Assembly (NCBI GenBank): GCA_012798975.1 | Contig: JAAZME010000234.1 | Location: forward strand, 1 to 6,322 | DNA: 6,322 nucleotides | Direction: 5' to 3' | Source of the DNA: Gallicola sp. | GTDB taxonomy: Bacteria > Bacillota > Clostridia > Tissierellales > Peptoniphilaceae | Shown here: in pieces, positions 3,837 to 6,322 of the stretch | How the letters are laid out: every line of letters begins with the position of its first letter | How positions within the stretch are numbered: position 1 is the stretch's first letter | Notes under the pieces: model-generated | Seen by the model: the letters and a program-made list of their open reading frames with translations, nothing else | Told to the model about the DNA's origin: nothing | The model's database searches: none | Program-made: the position numbers and the translations under genes

Positions 3837-5750
3837 ATGACAGAACAAAATAGAAATTATACAGCGAAGGATATACAGGTTCTAGAAGGATTGGAACCCG
3901 TACGTTTGCGTCCAGGGATGTATATCGGATCGACTTCAGCGACCGGTCTTCATCATCTTGTTTACGAAGTTGTAGACAACAGTATCGATGAGGCTTTAGC
4001 AGGAGTCTGCGATACGATCAATGTTGAAATCCACGAGGATGGATCCCTCTCTGTTATCGATAATGGTTCCGGTATTCCTGTAGACAAGCATCCAAAAACA
4101 GGAATCTCCGCATTAGAAACAGTACTTACAAAACTCCATGCAGGAGGTAAATTCGACAACAGCGCCTATAAAGTATCCGGAGGTCTTCACGGTGTAGGGG
4201 TTTCTGTAGTAAATGCTTTATCCGAGTGGCTTGTAGCGACAGTTCACAGAGACGGGTACGAGTATTCTCAGAAATTCGAACGGGGTATTAAGGTCTGCGA
4301 TATCGATAAAGGCAAGAAGATCAAGGGAACAGGAACGAAGATTCATTTCAAACCGGATCCTCAGATTTTCGATACAGTTATTTTTGAAAAAGACGTACTG
4401 GTCCGCCGTTTTAGAGAGATGGCTTTCTTAAACAAAGGAATCACTATCACATTAAGAGATGATCGTGATGATACGGATGAAACATTCTATTATGAAGGCG
4501 GAATCAAGTCTTTTGTAGAATATATCAACCGAAAAAAGACACCGATTCATGAGGATGTCATCTATGTAGAAGGCAAAAGAGAAGAATCTGAAGTAGAAGT
4601 GGCGATTCAGTATACAGAGAGCTATAGCGAAAATGTTATTTCTTTTGCCAACAATATTCATACGACAGAAGGGGGAACCCATCTAAGCGGTTTCCGTTCT
4701 GCCTTGACACGCTGCATCAACGACTACGGCCGCAGCAAGAATATTATTAAAGAAAAAGAAGAAAATCTTTCAGGAGAAGATGTACGAGAAGGGATTACAG
4801 CGATTGTATCTATTAAGCTTTTCAGTCCCCAGTTTGAAGGACAGACGAAAGCAAAGCTTGGAAACGGCGAGAGCCGGGGAATTGTAGATTCTATTCTTTA
4901 TGAAGGGATTGCAACCTATCTCGAAGAGCATCCTCAAACAGGAAAAACCATTATCGAAAAAGCTTTAAGCTCCCAAAGAGCCCGTATGGCTGCTAGAAAG
5001 GCGAGAGATTTAACGAGAAAAAGATCTATCTTAGACAACACTCCTCTTCCTGGGAAACTGGCGGATTGTTCCGAAACAGATATTGAGGTAAATGAAATTT
5101 ATCTTGTAGAGGGTGATTCTGCCGGCGGTTCCGCAAAAAGCGGCAGGGACAGTACCTTCCAAGCCATCCTTCCTTTGAGAGGAAAGATTTTAAATATCGA
5201 GAAGGCAAGACTCGACCGAATTTTAAATTCTGACGAGATCAAAGCGATGATTACGGCTTTCGGTACAGGAATCGGGCAGGAATTCAGTTTAGATAATCTT
5301 CGTTATGGAAAAATTATCATCATGACCGATGCGGACGTGGACGGGGCGCATATTATGACCCTTCTATTAACCTTCTTCTATCGTTTTATGAGACCTCTTA
5401 TTGAAAATGGGCATGTGTATATTGCACAGCCGCCTTTATATGGTATTATCCGAGGAACAAAAGTAATAAGATATTGTTATTCCGATGAGGAACTCGATCA
5501 GTATTTCCGTGAAAATGAACGTGGTCATTTAAAAATCCAAAGATACAAAGGTCTTGGAGAGATGAATGCAGAAGATCTATGGTCTACCACAATGGACCCG
5601 GACAACAGAGTCCTTCTTCGTGTAAATATCGACGAAGAAAATAAAATCAGTATCGATGAGACGTTCTCTGTTCTTATGGGCGAAAAAGTAGAACCAAGAC
5701 GTGAATTCATCGAAGAAAATGCGCGTTATGTTAAAAATATCGACGCATAG
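3837..5750 (+). CDS. gyrB: DNA gyrase subunit B
   Basis: GyrB supplies the ATPase of gyrase, the type IIA topoisomerase that introduces negative supercoils; it works as an A2B2 complex with GyrA. With the ATG at 3837 the protein has 637 residues, typical of Gram-positive GyrB and without the C-terminal-half insertion of E. coli GyrB. The GHKL ATPase motifs are [13 protein letters not shown] (catalytic E44, Mg-binding N48), DNGSGIP (75-81) and GGLHGVG (115-121). R138 lies in the region corresponding to the aminocoumarin-binding arginine of E. coli. The transducer QTK loop is 336-338. The TOPRIM domain has EGDSAGG (E425) and TDADVDG (D498, D500, D502). RYKGLGEMN (569-577) is the conserved C-terminal motif. 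An upstream in-frame TTG (3831) is rejected because it touches the Shine-Dalgarno. It lies 12 bases after remB and 12 before gyrA. Confidence 0.97.
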   Translation: MTEQNRNYTAKDIQVLEGLEPVRLRPGMYIGSTSATGLHHLVYEVVDNSIDEALAGVCDTINVEIHEDGSLSVIDNGSGIPVDKHPKTGISALETVLTKLHAGGKFDNSAYKVSGGLHGVGVSVVNALSEWLVATVHRDGYEYSQKFERGIKVCDIDKGKKIKGTGTKIHFKPDPQIFDTVIFEKDVLVRRFREMAFLNKGITITLRDDRDDTDETFYYEGGIKSFVEYINRKKTPIHEDVIYVEGKREESEVEVAIQYTESYSENVISFANNIHTTEGGTHLSGFRSALTRCINDYGRSKNIIKEKEENLSGEDVREGITAIVSIKLFSPQFEGQTKAKLGNGESRGIVDSILYEGIATYLEEHPQTGKTIIEKALSSQRARMAARKARDLTRKRSILDNTPLPGKLADCSETDIEVNEIYLVEGDSAGGSAKSGRDSTFQAILPLRGKILNIEKARLDRILNSDEIKAMITAFGTGIGQEFSLDNLRYGKIIIMTDADVDGAHIMTLLLTFFYRFMRPLIENGHVYIAQPPLYGIIRGTKVIRYCYSDEELDQYFRENERGHLKIQRYKGLGEMNAEDLWSTTMDPDNRVLLRVNIDEENKISIDETFSVLMGEKVEPRREFIEENARYVKNIDA

Positions 5751-5751
5751 T

Positions 5752-5758
5752 AAGGAGG
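5752..5758 (+). promoter_or_regulatory. gyrA Shine-Dalgarno
   Basis: AAGGAGG (5752-5758) lies one base after the gyrB stop and 4 bases before the gyrA ATG. It is the closest match to the anti-Shine-Dalgarno in the window, and its position suggests coupled translation of the two gyrase subunits. Confidence 0.85.
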
Positions 5759-5762
5759 CTTT

Positions 5763-6322
5763 ATGGCTGAAGAATCAGGACATGTAAATGTTTTTAATAT
5801 AGATATCGAAAATAAAATGAAAGAGTCCTATCTGGACTATTCTATGAGTGTTATCGTCTCTCGTGCCCTTCCAGATGTAAGGGACGGGATGAAGCCGGTA
5901 CACAGAAGAATTATATACGCTATGCAGGGTCAGGGCCTTATGCCGGACCGTGCATACAGCAAATCTGCCCGTCTTATCGGGGAAGTTATGGGTAAGTATC
6001 ATCCTCACGGCGACTCGGCAATCTATGAAGCTACAGTGCGTTTAGCTCAGGACTTCAATATGCGGTATCCTTTGGTAGACGGTCAGGGAAACTTTGGTAA
6101 TATCGACGGCGACGGTGCTGCTGCTCCTCGTTATACAGAGCTTCGCATGGACAAGCTTGCCCTGGAGATGCTTCGAGATATTAATAAAGATACGGTAGAC
6201 TTTGTAGAAAACTACGACGGCAGGGAAATGGAACCAACGGTTCTTCCATCCCGTTTTCCAAACTTGATTGTAAACGGATCTTCAGGGATCGCTGTTGGTA
6301 TGGCGACAAACATGGCTCCCCA
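5763..6322 (+). CDS. gyrA: DNA gyrase subunit A, N-terminal 186 residues (3' end outside window)
   Basis: GyrA is the DNA-breaking and rejoining subunit of gyrase. From ATG 5763 the frame stays open to the window end. The product shows the type IIA winged-helix/CAP region: [20 protein letters not shown] (23-42), KPVHRRI (44-50), [20 protein letters not shown] (77-96) and the catalytic tyrosine Y124 in PRYTE. The quinolone-determining positions carry S85 and E89 (E. coli S83 and D87); serine is the susceptible state and an acidic residue is retained. The residue before the catalytic Arg-Tyr pair is proline, where E. coli has methionine. [17 protein letters not shown] (170-186) closes the visible part. 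ParC of topoisomerase IV is similar in this region; the position right after gyrB in the dnaA-recF cluster favours GyrA. The C-terminal pinwheel domain that would settle this is not in the window. Confidence 0.95.
   Translation, partial: MAEESGHVNVFNIDIENKMKESYLDYSMSVIVSRALPDVRDGMKPVHRRIIYAMQGQGLMPDRAYSKSARLIGEVMGKYHPHGDSAIYEATVRLAQDFNMRYPLVDGQGNFGNIDGDGAAAPRYTELRMDKLALEMLRDINKDTVDFVENYDGREMEPTVLPSRFPNLIVNGSSGIAVGMATNMAP

Noticed and set aside
5775..6008. A 77-codon minus-strand frame opposite gyrA
   Set aside because: It is antisense to conserved gyrase sequence and has no family features.

Overview
The window is a chromosome-origin locus from a low-GC Gram-positive bacterium (Bacillota), most likely in class Clostridia. 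The gene order is dnaA (3' part), oriC intergenic region, dnaN, yaaA (S4-domain), recF, remB-like (DUF370), gyrB, gyrA (5' part), all on the + strand. This is the classic replication-initiation cluster, and the short GyrB (no Gram-negative-type insertion), the AT-rich codon use and strong AAGGAG-type ribosome binding sites fit Bacillota. I cannot name the genus from sequence alone.

Layout: bases 1-671 encode the last 222 residues of DnaA: the end of the AAA+ domain, the lid, and the DNA-binding domain IV. Bases 672-934 are the dnaA-dnaN intergenic region and hold a well-preserved origin. It has four exact TTATCCACA boxes, several variant boxes, and a basal unwinding module made of two abutting boxes, a GCCC cluster, six DnaA-trio triplets and an A/T-rich unwinding tract that runs almost to the dnaN ribosome binding site. 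dnaN (935-2032) encodes the sliding clamp. A 232-base spacer (2033-2264) contains small tandem repeats, A/T-rich inverted repeats, a tentative promoter and a doubled Shine-Dalgarno. From 2265 a compact run of genes follows: yaaA, recF (GTG start), remB (overlapping recF by 10 bases), gyrB (12-base gap) and gyrA (12-base gap, cut by the window end).

Functionally, DnaA binds and opens oriC, DnaN tethers the replicative polymerase, RecF helps load RecA at gapped DNA and stalled forks, and GyrB and GyrA together form DNA gyrase, which relieves the positive supercoils made by replication. YaaA is an RNA-binding protein linked to ribosomes, and the RemB-like protein belongs to a small DNA-binding regulator family.

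No mobile element, CRISPR array, tRNA or rRNA was seen, and I found no evidence for a wholly new system. The points most worth a second look are the origin architecture, with a second class of box-like motif (TATCAACA), and a one-residue shortening in the turn of the DnaA helix-turn-helix, which may be related.
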